NCBI GenBank assembly: GCA_009774245.1
Contig: VSNM01000005.1
Location: 1-64,000, forward strand
Length of the DNA: 64,000 nucleotides
From: Lachnospiraceae bacterium
GTDB lineage: Bacteria; Bacillota; Clostridia; Lachnospirales; Lachnospiraceae
Direction of reading: 5' to 3'
Part shown: positions 42,806-52,282 of the stretch, piece after piece
Layout: the number at the start of each line of letters is the position of its first letter
Position numbering within the stretch: the stretch's first letter is position 1
Notes under the pieces: generated by a model
What the model was told of the DNA's origin: nothing
The model's input: the letters and a program-made list of their open reading frames with translations, nothing else
Database searches by the model: none
Program-made: the position numbers and the translations under genes

Positions 42806-44335
42806 ATGCGGGGAGAAAGAAGGATCACGGTAAGCCGGGATGCAGAGATACCTTTTTACAATAATGTGGATTTTTGCATCGGAACGGGGCGCATGGGACT
42901 GGCCCTGACACAGGAGTATCAGGAACAGCTCAGGCTGGTGCAGGAACAGATCGGTTTCCGGCACATCAGGGGGCACGGGCTGTTCTGTGATGATATGGCG
43001 ATTTATCAGGAGTACGAGGAGGGCGGCGTCAGGAAAGCGGAGTACAATTATACATATCTTGACCGGGTGATGGATTTTTACAGGAGTGTGGGGCTGCGGC
43101 CGTTTCTGGAGCTGGGCTTTATGCCGGGGAAGCTTGCGCGCGGCGCGCAGACGATTTTTTACTGGAAGGGAAACACGACTCCGCCGCGTGATTACAGTGC
43201 GTGGTGCGGGATGGTGCAGTGTACGCTGCGCCATCTGATGGACCGCTACGGTGCGGATGAGGTCGTGACGTGGCCGGTCGAGGTGTGGAATGAGCCAAAC
43301 CTGTGCGGCTTCTGGGAGCATGCGGACATGCAGGAGTACTTCCGTCTTTTTCACGAGACCTTTCACGCGGTGAAGGCGGTGGATGACAGGTTCTGTGTGG
43401 GCGGTCCGGCGGTATGCGGAGGCACGGATGAGGTGTGGATCCGCGCGTTTATGGAGTATTGCAGTGAGAACGGGCTTGCGGTGGATTTTGTGACCAGGCA
43501 TCACTACACGATCGAGCAGCCGGTGTGCGACGGGCGCTATGACTATGTGAAGCTGATGAAGCCGGAGGACGGTTTTGACAATCTGAAAACGACGAGGGAC
43601 ATTGTTGACTCCTTTGAGCCGTACAGGAACCTGCCTGTTCATATCACGGAGTTTAACACGTCCTACACGCCAAGGAGTGCGATCCACGACACAAACCTCA
43701 ATGCGGCGTTCATCGCGCACCAGCTGTCACGGCTGGGTGATGGCAATGCGTCGTATTCGTACTGGACGTTCGGCGATGTGTTTGAGGAGGCAGGTGTGCC
43801 GTTTACACCGTTTCACGGGGGATTCGGGCTGGTGGCGGACGGGTGCATTCCCAAGCCGACCTTCTGGACGTTTGTGTTTTATAAAAAACTGCAGGAGAGC
43901 GGAGGAACGTGCGTCTATAGAGATGACACTATGCTGGTGCTCAGGGGGCCGGACGGCGGCTACCTGGGCGTGGGCTGGAATCCGGTGGAATCCGGACCCG
44001 GGGAGGAGAAGGGTGTCACGCTTTCCCTGCCGGTGGAGGCGGGCACGTACAGCCTTCTGACAGAGACGGTGGACGAGGAGACCTGCAATCCGCTGAAGGT
44101 GTGGCATGATCTGGGCGAACCGGCCAATCCGTCGGACGGGCAGACAAAGCTTCTGCGGCAGGCGGCACAGCCTTTTGTGCAGACGGACAGGGTGGAGTGT
44201 GCGGCGGCAGGCGCCAGGATCGGTCTTTTGCTGAAACGCAACGCGGTCGTCTGCTTTGAATTCCGGAAATGCGGGGGACAGTCCGACCGCGGTTATGATT
44301 ACGGGCGCGCTGTCGGCGGCGGTGACGGGGAGTGA
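42806..44335 (+). CDS. GH39 beta-xylosidase
   Basis: The 509-residue enzyme cleaves xylose from the non-reducing end of xylo-oligosaccharides. In a TIM barrel of GH39 type the acid/base Glu163 is in VEVWNEPNLCGFWE and the nucleophile Glu282 in VHITEFNTSYTPRS. There is no signal peptide, so it is cytoplasmic. ATG 42806 has GGAGG five bases upstream; the in-frame ATG at 42794 overlaps the site and is the alternative. The last ~100 residues form a beta-sandwich. Confidence 0.9.
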   Translation: MRGERRITVSRDAEIPFYNNVDFCIGTGRMGLALTQEYQEQLRLVQEQIGFRHIRGHGLFCDDMAIYQEYEEGGVRKAEYNYTYLDRVMDFYRSVGLRPFLELGFMPGKLARGAQTIFYWKGNTTPPRDYSAWCGMVQCTLRHLMDRYGADEVVTWPVEVWNEPNLCGFWEHADMQEYFRLFHETFHAVKAVDDRFCVGGPAVCGGTDEVWIRAFMEYCSENGLAVDFVTRHHYTIEQPVCDGRYDYVKLMKPEDGFDNLKTTRDIVDSFEPYRNLPVHITEFNTSYTPRSAIHDTNLNAAFIAHQLSRLGDGNASYSYWTFGDVFEEAGVPFTPFHGGFGLVADGCIPKPTFWTFVFYKKLQESGGTCVYRDDTMLVLRGPDGGYLGVGWNPVESGPGEEKGVTLSLPVEAGTYSLLTETVDEETCNPLKVWHDLGEPANPSDGQTKLLRQAAQPFVQTDRVECAAAGARIGLLLKRNAVVCFEFRKCGGQSDRGYDYGRAVGGGDGE

Positions 44336-44405
44336 TGGTCTGTCCATGAGGGGACAGGGTGCACCGGGGATGGCTCCGGATGAGTTATAGGAGGAAGAAA
44401 AGGAC

Positions 44406-45860
44406 ATGGATACAGGAAAAATTGCTTTGGCAAAGGCCTGCAAGGGCCTGGAGGATACCAATCCGCTCATGACACAGCGGTTTGGTGCGGATCCGTATGC
44501 GATGGTTTACAAGGACCGCGTGTACATATATATGACGGCGGACGCGTTTGAGTACGAAACGGATGGGAGTATTAAGGAGAATACATACAGTAAGATTCAC
44601 CAGATCAATGTGATCTCGACAAATGACATGGTCAATTTTACCGACCACGGCGCTGTCAATGCGGCTTCGCAGACGGGAATCGCAAAGTGGGCGGGAAATT
44701 CGTGGGCACCTGCCGCGGCGTGGAAGGAGATTGACGGGAAAGACCGGTTTTTCCTTTATTTTGCGGATGGCGGCGGAGGGATCGGCGTCCTGCAGGCGGA
44801 TAGCCCGACAGGGCCGTTCCGCGATCCTTTGGGAAAAGGGCTGGTCACCAGGGAGACGCCAAACTGCGCGGATGTGCTCTGGCTGTTTGATCCGGCGGTG
44901 CTGGTGGATGACGACGGGCGGGCGTACCTGTACTTTGGCGGCGGCGTGCCCGATGGGAAGGCGGCCGCGCCGGGCACGGCGAGAGTGGTGGAACTCGGCG
45001 CGGACATGGTGAGCATTGCCGGTGAGCCGCAGGCAATGGATGTGCCGTATTTGTTTGAAGATTCCGGCATTCACAAGGCAGGCGGAAAATATTACTACAC
45101 ATACTGTACCAACTGGAATGTTGATGCGGCGGGGACAGAGCGGTATGGATTTCATAACGGGGAGATCGCCTGCATGGTCAGCGATGCGCCGATGGGGCCT
45201 TTTGTGTACCGGGAGACGATCTTAAGAAATCCGAGCAGGGTATTCGGACTCGAAAGCAATAACCATCACTGCGTATTCTGCTTTCAGGATCAGTGGTATA
45301 TTGCTTACCACACGAGGATTCTTGAGAAGGCGATGGGCGTGGAGAAGGGCTACCGCTGTACCCATATTGATGCGTTTGCGATGCAGGAGGACGGCGCGAT
45401 CGGGGAGATCAGTCAGACGCTGCGAGGCAGGAAACAGGTTCGGTATGTGGACGCTTATCAGGAGAATCCGGCGGTCAGTTTTGCCGTCATGGCAGGCGCG
45501 GGCACTGCCGCGGAGGATCGGAGCGGACAGTGTGGCGGCAGTATGGTGCTGACGGATATTGAACGGGGCGGTTTTATCAGGGTGGCAGGTGTGGACTTTG
45601 CAAAGGGAGCGCCAAAGCTGTTTGCGATGGCGCTCAGGTGTGCCGGAAACGGCACGGCGCGCGGTGCGGTGCAGGTGCGCATTGACAGTCCGGAAGGGGA
45701 ACTTCTGGCATGTCTGGATCTAACGGATCTGACAGACGGGCAAAAGTTTACAGTGTGTGGGACACAGCTTCTGACGCCGGTGCAGGGGGTTCACGATTTG
45801 TATCTGATCTTTGACGGAGCCGGGTTTGAGGTCCGGAGCTGGCGGTTTGTGGAGGAATAA
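44406..45860 (+). CDS. GH43 arabinofuranosidase/xylosidase with beta-sandwich CBM
   Basis: The 484-residue protein starts with a five-bladed GH43 propeller: Asp29 in FGADPYAMVYKDRVYI, Asp162 in WLFDPAVLVDDDGRAY and Glu218 in LFEDSGIHKAGGKYYY. The last ~130 residues (GGFIRVAGVDF, VQVRIDSPEGELLACL) are a CBM6-like beta-sandwich, as in arabinoxylan arabinofuranohydrolases. No signal peptide. AGGAGG precedes ATG 44406. Substrate is likely arabinose-substituted xylo-oligosaccharide; the subfamily cannot be fixed here. Confidence 0.85.
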   Translation: MDTGKIALAKACKGLEDTNPLMTQRFGADPYAMVYKDRVYIYMTADAFEYETDGSIKENTYSKIHQINVISTNDMVNFTDHGAVNAASQTGIAKWAGNSWAPAAAWKEIDGKDRFFLYFADGGGGIGVLQADSPTGPFRDPLGKGLVTRETPNCADVLWLFDPAVLVDDDGRAYLYFGGGVPDGKAAAPGTARVVELGADMVSIAGEPQAMDVPYLFEDSGIHKAGGKYYYTYCTNWNVDAAGTERYGFHNGEIACMVSDAPMGPFVYRETILRNPSRVFGLESNNHHCVFCFQDQWYIAYHTRILEKAMGVEKGYRCTHIDAFAMQEDGAIGEISQTLRGRKQVRYVDAYQENPAVSFAVMAGAGTAAEDRSGQCGGSMVLTDIERGGFIRVAGVDFAKGAPKLFAMALRCAGNGTARGAVQVRIDSPEGELLACLDLTDLTDGQKFTVCGTQLLTPVQGVHDLYLIFDGAGFEVRSWRFVEE

Positions 45861-46051
45861 GTTATACGGTTCGGTATGGCTGACTGGTAATCATAGGACA
45901 CTTTGGGGTCAGACGTGTTCAGGAACGCAAGATATGGGTATCTTTGCGCAAACGGTAGGCAGTATTTGCCGGAAAAATATTGTATGCTGAAAAAAACAAT
46001 TTTCTATTCATCGATAGATTCGAGTATAGAAGAGGTGAGGAGGAACATACG

Positions 46052-48193
46052 ATGGAATTGGTTCAGGACAGGGAAAAGACAGCGGAGTACCGCAGGCGTG
46101 CGCAGGAGCTTGTCGCGCAGATGACGCTGGAGGAGAAGGTGATGCAGACGGTTCACCAGTCCCCGGCAATCGAGAGGCTTGGCATCAAGGCGTACAATTG
46201 GTGGAACGAGGCGCTGCACGGCGTGGCGCGCGCGGGCACGGCGACGGTGTTTCCGCAGGCAGTCGGCATGGCGGCGGTGTTTGACGAGGACCTGATGGAG
46301 CAGGTGGGCGATGCGGTCTCCACGGAGGCGCGGGCAAAGTTTTTGATGCAGCAGGAGGGGGACGACGAGGACATTTACAAGGGACTTACGTTCTGGGCGC
46401 CCAACGTCAATATTTTCCGTGATCCGAGATGGGGACGGGGACATGAGACTTTCGGGGAAGACCCATATCTCACGAGCAGGCTTGGTGTGCGCTATATCAT
46501 GGGCTTGCAGGGGCATGATGAGAAATATTTAAAGACTGCGGCGTGCGCGAAGCATTTCGCGGTTCACAGCGGGCCGGAGGATGTGCGTCACAGTTTTGAC
46601 GCGCGGGTGAATGAGCAGGACCTGCGCGAGACGTATCTCCCTGCGTTTCAGGCCTGTGTGCAGGAGGCAGGGGTGGAGACCGTGATGGGCGCGTACAACC
46701 GCACGAACGGGGAGCCCTGCTGCGGGAGCGGACGTCTCCTGAATGAGATTTTGCGCAAGGAGTGGGGGTTTGAGGGACATGTGACCTCGGACTGCTGGGC
46801 GATCAGGGATTTTCATGAGCACCATGGAGTGACGGCAACGCCTGTGGAATCGGTCGCTCTTGCCATGAACAATGGGTGTGACCTGAACTGCGGTTCGCTC
46901 TTCCTGTATCTGAAGCAGGCAGTCGAGGAGGGGCTGGTAGATGAGAAACGGCTTGACGAGGCGGTGGTAAACCTTTTTACCTCACGCATGAAGCTGGGTG
47001 TTTTTGACAAAAAGGGGGAAAATCCATATGACGATATTTCCTACACGGTTGTAGATTCACCCGAGATGCGCAGGCTGAATGAACAGGTGGCAGAGCGCAG
47101 TGTCGTGCTGCTCAGGAATGACAACCATACGCTGCCGCTGCGGAAAGACAAGATACATACGATCGGCGTGATCGGCCCGAACGCGGACAACCGCAGGGCG
47201 CTGGTCGGCAACTATGAAGGTACAGCGTCGCGCTATGTGACAGTGCTCGAGGGGATTCAGGACTATGTCGGCGACGAGGTGCGCGTCCTCTATTCCGAGG
47301 GCTGCCATCTGTACAAGGACAGGACGAGCGGACTGGCGCAGGAGAATGACCGCGCTTCCGAGGTGCGCGGCGTATGCAGGGCGAGTGATGTCGTCATCGC
47401 GGTGATGGGGCTGGACGCTTCGCTGGAGGGCGAGGAGGGCGACACCGGCAACGAGTACGGAAGCGGTGACAAGCCGAACTTAAACCTGCCAGGGCTGCAG
47501 CACGATATCTTAAAAATTGCGAAGGAGAGCGGAAAGCCGGTGATCCTGGTACTGCTGACGGGCAGCGCGATGGCGGTGACCTGGGAGGATGAGAACCTCG
47601 ACGCGATCGTGCAGGGCTGGTATCCGGGAGCACAGGGCGGAACGGCGATCGCGCGGATCTTATTTGGCGAGGCAAACCCGGAGGGAAAGCTTCCCGTGAC
47701 GTTTTACCGCACGACGGAGGAGCTTCCGGCGTTTGAGGACTATTCTATGAAGGGCAGGACTTATCGTTATATGAAGCAGAAAGCACTGTATCCGTTTGGT
47801 TTCGGGCTGTCATACACGGATTATGTATATGAGAATGCGGTGGTCGTATCGGACGATATCCGAGGGGGGAAAGGTGTTGTCCTGCGGGCGGATGTCAGAA
47901 ATGCCGGGGCGATGGACGGGACGGAAACGGTTCAGATCTATGTCGGCCTCGAGCGCGAGGATGCGCCGAATCCGCAGCTCAAAAAGATCGTGAAGGTTTC
48001 ATTGAAGGCGGGGGAGACGAGGAAGGTCGAGGTCGTACTGCCGGAAGAGGCATTTATGCTCTGCAATAAATATGGGGAGCGCATACTGTATCCGGGGACA
48101 TACCATATCTACATGGGCGGTTCACAGCCGGACGCGCGGAGCCGGGAGCTGACGAAGAAGGAAGTGTGTCATTTTCAGATCTCACTGGATTAG
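46052..48193 (+). CDS. GH3 beta-xylosidase/glucosidase
   Basis: The 713-residue enzyme has the GH3 TIM barrel with nucleophile Asp247 in GHVTSDCWAIRDFHEHHG, KHFAVHSGPEDVRHSFDARV for substrate binding, an alpha/beta sandwich, and a fibronectin-III-like C-terminal domain (NAGAMDGTETVQIYVGLERE). No signal peptide is present; ATG 46052 follows GAGGAGG by nine bases, and the frame upstream to 45980 is unlikely coding. In a xylan locus it most likely releases xylose from xylobiose or decorated products. Confidence 0.88.
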   Translation: MELVQDREKTAEYRRRAQELVAQMTLEEKVMQTVHQSPAIERLGIKAYNWWNEALHGVARAGTATVFPQAVGMAAVFDEDLMEQVGDAVSTEARAKFLMQQEGDDEDIYKGLTFWAPNVNIFRDPRWGRGHETFGEDPYLTSRLGVRYIMGLQGHDEKYLKTAACAKHFAVHSGPEDVRHSFDARVNEQDLRETYLPAFQACVQEAGVETVMGAYNRTNGEPCCGSGRLLNEILRKEWGFEGHVTSDCWAIRDFHEHHGVTATPVESVALAMNNGCDLNCGSLFLYLKQAVEEGLVDEKRLDEAVVNLFTSRMKLGVFDKKGENPYDDISYTVVDSPEMRRLNEQVAERSVVLLRNDNHTLPLRKDKIHTIGVIGPNADNRRALVGNYEGTASRYVTVLEGIQDYVGDEVRVLYSEGCHLYKDRTSGLAQENDRASEVRGVCRASDVVIAVMGLDASLEGEEGDTGNEYGSGDKPNLNLPGLQHDILKIAKESGKPVILVLLTGSAMAVTWEDENLDAIVQGWYPGAQGGTAIARILFGEANPEGKLPVTFYRTTEELPAFEDYSMKGRTYRYMKQKALYPFGFGLSYTDYVYENAVVVSDDIRGGKGVVLRADVRNAGAMDGTETVQIYVGLEREDAPNPQLKKIVKVSLKAGETRKVEVVLPEEAFMLCNKYGERILYPGTYHIYMGGSQPDARSRELTKKEVCHFQISLD

Positions 48194-48223
48194 GAATTGT
48201 AAAGGGATGGAAGCAGTGAAGGA

Positions 48224-48270
48224 GGCACCTGATGTAAGGCATATCAAAGGCATTGCATCAGGTGCCGCTT
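48224..48270 (+). terminator. Hairpin after the GH3 gene
   Basis: A perfect 11-bp stem (48224-48234 with 48256-48266) with a 21-base loop lies 30 bases after the stop. The T-tract after it (GCTTTCT) is weak, so readthrough into the GH10 gene is possible. Confidence 0.5.
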
Positions 48271-48322
48271 TCTATGCGCGGCAGTGGAAAGGTATTCATT
48301 TTATAAGGGAGGAGCGGTGGAA

Positions 48323-50383
48323 ATGGTTCGTAAGAAGCGTCTGGTACTGCGGCGGTTTGGGGCCGCGTTTGCAGCGGCTGCGATAGCGGTATCGGGGATT
48401 GTGCCGGAAAGGGGGAGCTGTATGGCCGAGGCGGCGCAGGAGGACAGATATGCAGATATCAGCGGGTATGAGCGCCTGGATGATCTGTACCGGGATTATT
48501 TCCGGTTTGGGGCGGCCTGTGAGGCGATCAGCCACTGGAATGACCGGAATAAGGAAATCGGAAATCCGGCGAAGGAGGAGTTGATCAGCACTGTGTTTAA
48601 CAGCATCACCTGCGGAAACGAGATGAAGCCGGCCTATAATTTTGATGCGGCGTCCGGGTCGCTCCTGTCGTTTAACCCTGCGGCAGAGGAGATGCTGGAC
48701 TGGGCGGCGGCGCATGATATGGGCGTGCGGGGGCATACATTGGTCTGGCACAGCCAGGTCGATCCTTCGATCTTTGCAAAGGATTTCGCGGCATATTCGG
48801 GCGGGCAGCTGACGCGCTCGGATACGGCGGAGCTGGACGAGGAGTGCCTTGTGGACAGGGAGACGCTGCTGGCACGGTTAAAGACATACATATACAGTGT
48901 GATGGAGTACACATACCGGCATGGTTATGCCAGGACGATTTATGCCTGGGATGTGGTGAACGAGGCGGCGGACGAGAGCAGCGGGGACGGTCTGCGCAGG
49001 AGCTACTGGTACAGGATCATCGGGCCGGACTATCTCTACTATGCTTTCCTGTACGCGCGTGAGGCGGAGAACCTCTATGCAGGACAGTATGCCGCGGATT
49101 ATGGGCTGAATGCGGAGACGGACGACTTGTCAGAGATCATGCCAAAACTTTTTTATAATGACTACAATGAGTGGTTTGAGGACAGAAGCGACAAGATTGT
49201 GAAATTCCTGACACAGGACCAATGGAATGAAAACCATTCGAAAGTGCAGAGCGATGTCATTTTGCCGGACGGTGACGGTACGATCTACGGTGACGGACTG
49301 ATCGACGGCATCGGTATGCAGGGACATCTCGATGACACGCAGGACATCGACCAGTACATGCGCGCCCTGCGGAAGTACAGTGCGGCGGTGGATGAGGTCC
49401 ATATCACGGAGCTTGATGTGGGCTGCAGCCGGACGGACGAGACAGCGTGGTATTACCAGGCAGAATTTTATTACGAATTTTTCTCGCGGCTGGTCGCGGA
49501 GGTGGAGAGCGGTGCGAAGCTAACGTCCGTGACAGTCTGGGGGCTGACGGATGACGCGTCGTGGCGCGTGGACGCAAATCCGCTCTTGTTTTACGGAAAC
49601 CTTGGAAAAAAGCCGGCGTTTGACGCGGTGGTGATGGCGGCAAAGGGTGAGGCGTTTGACATGACTGTGGCGGATACATTGCCAGAGGCCGGAGACGTGC
49701 TGATTGATTTTGAACCGTACACGGAAGGCGGCAGGGTGAAGAACGTCGACCTGAAAGAAGCCGGCATTCTCGGCCGCGGGACAGGTCATCAGGCGGTGTT
49801 AAAGATCGAGCAGAAGGTGAACCACACGGAAGGGGCTGCAATCGGTTTTGCGCTCAAGGTGTCGCGAAATGAGCAGGACGCGGGTATGAAGTTTGACGTG
49901 TCGCGCTATGCGGGGAAGACCGTCACGGTCACGGTGCATGTCAGGACGGAGGACAGGACGATCCGCATGGGGCTGGACACGGGGAGCGACAGCATGCTTG
50001 TGGAGACAGCGTCTGCCGGGGAGTGGACGGCGCTCTCGGCAGTGTGCACGATACCCGAAGATGTCAGGGCGGCGTCTGTCTATGTCGAGACGGACGGGGC
50101 GGCGGACTTTTATGTCGATGACATCTCGATCGTGATTGGCGGCAGCCAGGCAGCACAGCCTGGCGATGGACAGACAGAAGAAAGAGAGCCGGATGAGGGC
50201 CGGACAGGGAGAGAAGAAAGAGAGCCGGATGAGAGCCGGCACGGAGCCGGAGATGTCAGCGGCAGTCCGGGCATAAGTACAGAGGAGACAGGGAAAAAGG
50301 GCAGTATGGCAGTGGTCCTGGCAGCTGCGGCCGCAGTCGTCTGCGCGGCGGCAGGGATTGTAGTGTGGAGAAAAAGAAAATAA
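48323..50383 (+). CDS. GH10 endo-1,4-beta-xylanase, surface-exposed with CBM and C-terminal membrane anchor
   Basis: The 686-residue enzyme cuts xylan chains outside the cell. It has a Sec signal peptide (RRFGAAFAAAAIAVSGIVPE), a GH10 barrel with acid/base Glu214 in YAWDVVNEAADES and nucleophile Glu363 in EVHITELDVGCSR, then a beta-sandwich module (residues ~455-610; DVLIDFEPYTEGGRVKNVDL, ADFYVDDISIVIGG) like CBM22/CBM4-9. Next comes a Glu/Arg/Pro linker with a tandem REEREPDE repeat, and a final hydrophobic stretch MAVVLAAAAAVVCAAAGIVV followed by WRKRK. That end is a membrane anchor; it lacks the LPxTG sorting motif. GGGAGGAG precedes ATG 48323. It is the only gene of the locus with a signal peptide. 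Confidence 0.92.
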   Translation: MVRKKRLVLRRFGAAFAAAAIAVSGIVPERGSCMAEAAQEDRYADISGYERLDDLYRDYFRFGAACEAISHWNDRNKEIGNPAKEELISTVFNSITCGNEMKPAYNFDAASGSLLSFNPAAEEMLDWAAAHDMGVRGHTLVWHSQVDPSIFAKDFAAYSGGQLTRSDTAELDEECLVDRETLLARLKTYIYSVMEYTYRHGYARTIYAWDVVNEAADESSGDGLRRSYWYRIIGPDYLYYAFLYAREAENLYAGQYAADYGLNAETDDLSEIMPKLFYNDYNEWFEDRSDKIVKFLTQDQWNENHSKVQSDVILPDGDGTIYGDGLIDGIGMQGHLDDTQDIDQYMRALRKYSAAVDEVHITELDVGCSRTDETAWYYQAEFYYEFFSRLVAEVESGAKLTSVTVWGLTDDASWRVDANPLLFYGNLGKKPAFDAVVMAAKGEAFDMTVADTLPEAGDVLIDFEPYTEGGRVKNVDLKEAGILGRGTGHQAVLKIEQKVNHTEGAAIGFALKVSRNEQDAGMKFDVSRYAGKTVTVTVHVRTEDRTIRMGLDTGSDSMLVETASAGEWTALSAVCTIPEDVRAASVYVETDGAADFYVDDISIVIGGSQAAQPGDGQTEEREPDEGRTGREEREPDESRHGAGDVSGSPGISTEETGKKGSMAVVLAAAAAVVCAAAGIVVWRKRK

Positions 50384-50422
50384 GATATCAAGTATCAAAT
50401 AAGTATGGGAGGAAATACAAGT

Positions 50423-52237
50423 ATGAGAATATTATGTTACACGAGACAGCCCGAGGAGGACATCCTTTATGCGAACCGCCTGGCGTACAGCATGCATCTG
50501 GCGTGGGAGTCAGGGACAGGCGCGTATATACCGTTTCATCACAATGAGGGGATCCTGTACGCAAAGGCGACACAGGATATGCAGACCGGTGTACTGTGTG
50601 CCAAGAGCCTGAAAAATCCGTGGATCTTTCAGACGGAGGACGGTTCGTATGGCATCGCAGCCGTGCGGACGGACGCAGAGGGGGAGCGGGATGCGGAGAG
50701 CGAGGGCTGCATCCTGGTTTTCCGGAGTGAGGATCTGGTGCATTATGAGGAAGCCGGACTCTGGCGTGTCCAGCAGAATGGCTATGTCAGCGAGATCCGG
50801 TGTGCCTGCGGTGCAGGGGGCAGGACATACCTGATCTGCTGGCGTGGGGAGGATGGCATCTGGCGGGAAGGACAGGGCAGTCTCTTTGGCGCGGACGGGA
50901 TTGACCCGGAGACAGTGAAGGTGACAGAAAAGCCGGCCATCAGCGAATGCCGGTTTGGAGGGACGGCGTCCGCGAAGATGGAGCATTGGTCGGCAATAGA
51001 AGGAATCTGCCCGGGAAATGTGATTGAAATACCGGATGAGAAAGGGGCGTATCTGGTCAGGAAGCTCATGACGCCTGTCTGTGAGCAGGTAACACTGTCC
51101 AGCGAGGAAGATCCGCTCCATGCAGAGGCCGTCGCGGCCTACAGTGACGGTACGGTGGTGCGCCGGGGGATCGACTGGGACATGGACACACCAGAGAAGT
51201 CCGGGGACGGCAGATACATGCTGTATCACGGGCAGGTGCATCAGGAGCATTTCGACGCGCCCTTTGCAGTGAACCGCGCGGACCCGTGCTGTATGTACTG
51301 GCATGGAAAATACTACTATATCGCCACAAACGATGCAGATGACAATAAGACCTTATATATCCGCTGTGCGGACACCCTTGAGAGAATCATGGAGGCCGAG
51401 GAAGTGCTGATACTGGACACGGTCACGTATCCGGGGATTGGCGGGCTGCTGTGGGCGCCGGAATTTCACGAGATCGGCGGGAGGCTCTACCTGTTCCATG
51501 CAGCTACCCAGGGTGAGTTTTTCTGTGAGGAGTCCCGCGTGATGAAACTGCGCGACGGGGGAGACCCGATGTGCAGGGCAGACTGGTCAGAGCCGCAGCT
51601 GGTGGTCAGAAAGGACGGGACACCGCTGTGCGAGGCAGGGAAGGTCATTTCGCTGGATATGACAACGTTTGCATATCAGGGTGACATCTATGCCATGTGG
51701 TCACAGCGCCGGTTCCTGCCAGTTGACCAGGGCGCGTGGCTGTATCTGGCGCGGATCGACGCGCGCGAGCCGTGGAAGCTTGTCAGCGATCCGGTATGCA
51801 TCGCAAAGCCGGAATACGGCTGGGAAAACAATCACACGTTCGTGGTCGAGGGGCCGTATGCATTGGAGCGCGGCGGGCAGCTGATGGTGACATACTCGGG
51901 TGCGGCCGTTGACGCCACATACACTGTCGGTATGCTGAAGCCCAGGATGGGGAGTGATATCCTGAATCCCGAAAATTGGAAAAAGAGCAATTATCCGCTG
52001 CTGTCTTCCCGGAGTGCGGAGGGAGAGTACGGGACAGGACACAACGCCTATCTGACGGACGAGCACGGAGTGGTATGGAATTTTTACCACGCAAGACCTG
52101 GTGTGGAGGCACCGCGTTCCTCCTTTGCGCGGCGGGTGCATTTTGATGTGGACAATGAGCCGATGCTTGACGTGCACGAGGCGCTGGATCTGCCGGAACA
52201 GCTGCGGCATGTGGCGGGACGCGTACAATGCCGTTAG
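50423..52237 (+). CDS. Glycoside hydrolase family 43-type protein with two propeller-like halves
   Basis: The 604-residue cytoplasmic protein has a C-terminal GH43-like propeller from ~residue 290: VNRADPCCMYWHGKYYYIAT, VISLDMTTFAYQGDIYAMWS and VEGPYALERGGQLMVTYSGA give the candidate Asp, Asp and Glu. The N-terminal ~280 residues also carry propeller-like repeats (SLKNPWIFQTEDGSYGIAAV, SEDLVHYEEAGLWRV) but not a clear catalytic set. ATG 50423 follows GGGAGGA. The likely activity is arabinofuranosidase or xylosidase on oligosaccharides; it is not clearly one of the known subfamilies to me. Confidence 0.75.
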   Translation: MRILCYTRQPEEDILYANRLAYSMHLAWESGTGAYIPFHHNEGILYAKATQDMQTGVLCAKSLKNPWIFQTEDGSYGIAAVRTDAEGERDAESEGCILVFRSEDLVHYEEAGLWRVQQNGYVSEIRCACGAGGRTYLICWRGEDGIWREGQGSLFGADGIDPETVKVTEKPAISECRFGGTASAKMEHWSAIEGICPGNVIEIPDEKGAYLVRKLMTPVCEQVTLSSEEDPLHAEAVAAYSDGTVVRRGIDWDMDTPEKSGDGRYMLYHGQVHQEHFDAPFAVNRADPCCMYWHGKYYYIATNDADDNKTLYIRCADTLERIMEAEEVLILDTVTYPGIGGLLWAPEFHEIGGRLYLFHAATQGEFFCEESRVMKLRDGGDPMCRADWSEPQLVVRKDGTPLCEAGKVISLDMTTFAYQGDIYAMWSQRRFLPVDQGAWLYLARIDAREPWKLVSDPVCIAKPEYGWENNHTFVVEGPYALERGGQLMVTYSGAAVDATYTVGMLKPRMGSDILNPENWKKSNYPLLSSRSAEGEYGTGHNAYLTDEHGVVWNFYHARPGVEAPRSSFARRVHFDVDNEPMLDVHEALDLPEQLRHVAGRVQCR

Positions 52238-52282
52238 GAGACAGTTTTTGATTTTGGCATGTATAGGTATGGAGAACAGAAA

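Noticed and set aside
42716..43720. A 334-residue minus-strand protein antisense to the GH39 gene
   Set aside because: It mirrors the codon structure of GH39, has no ribosome site and no family features.
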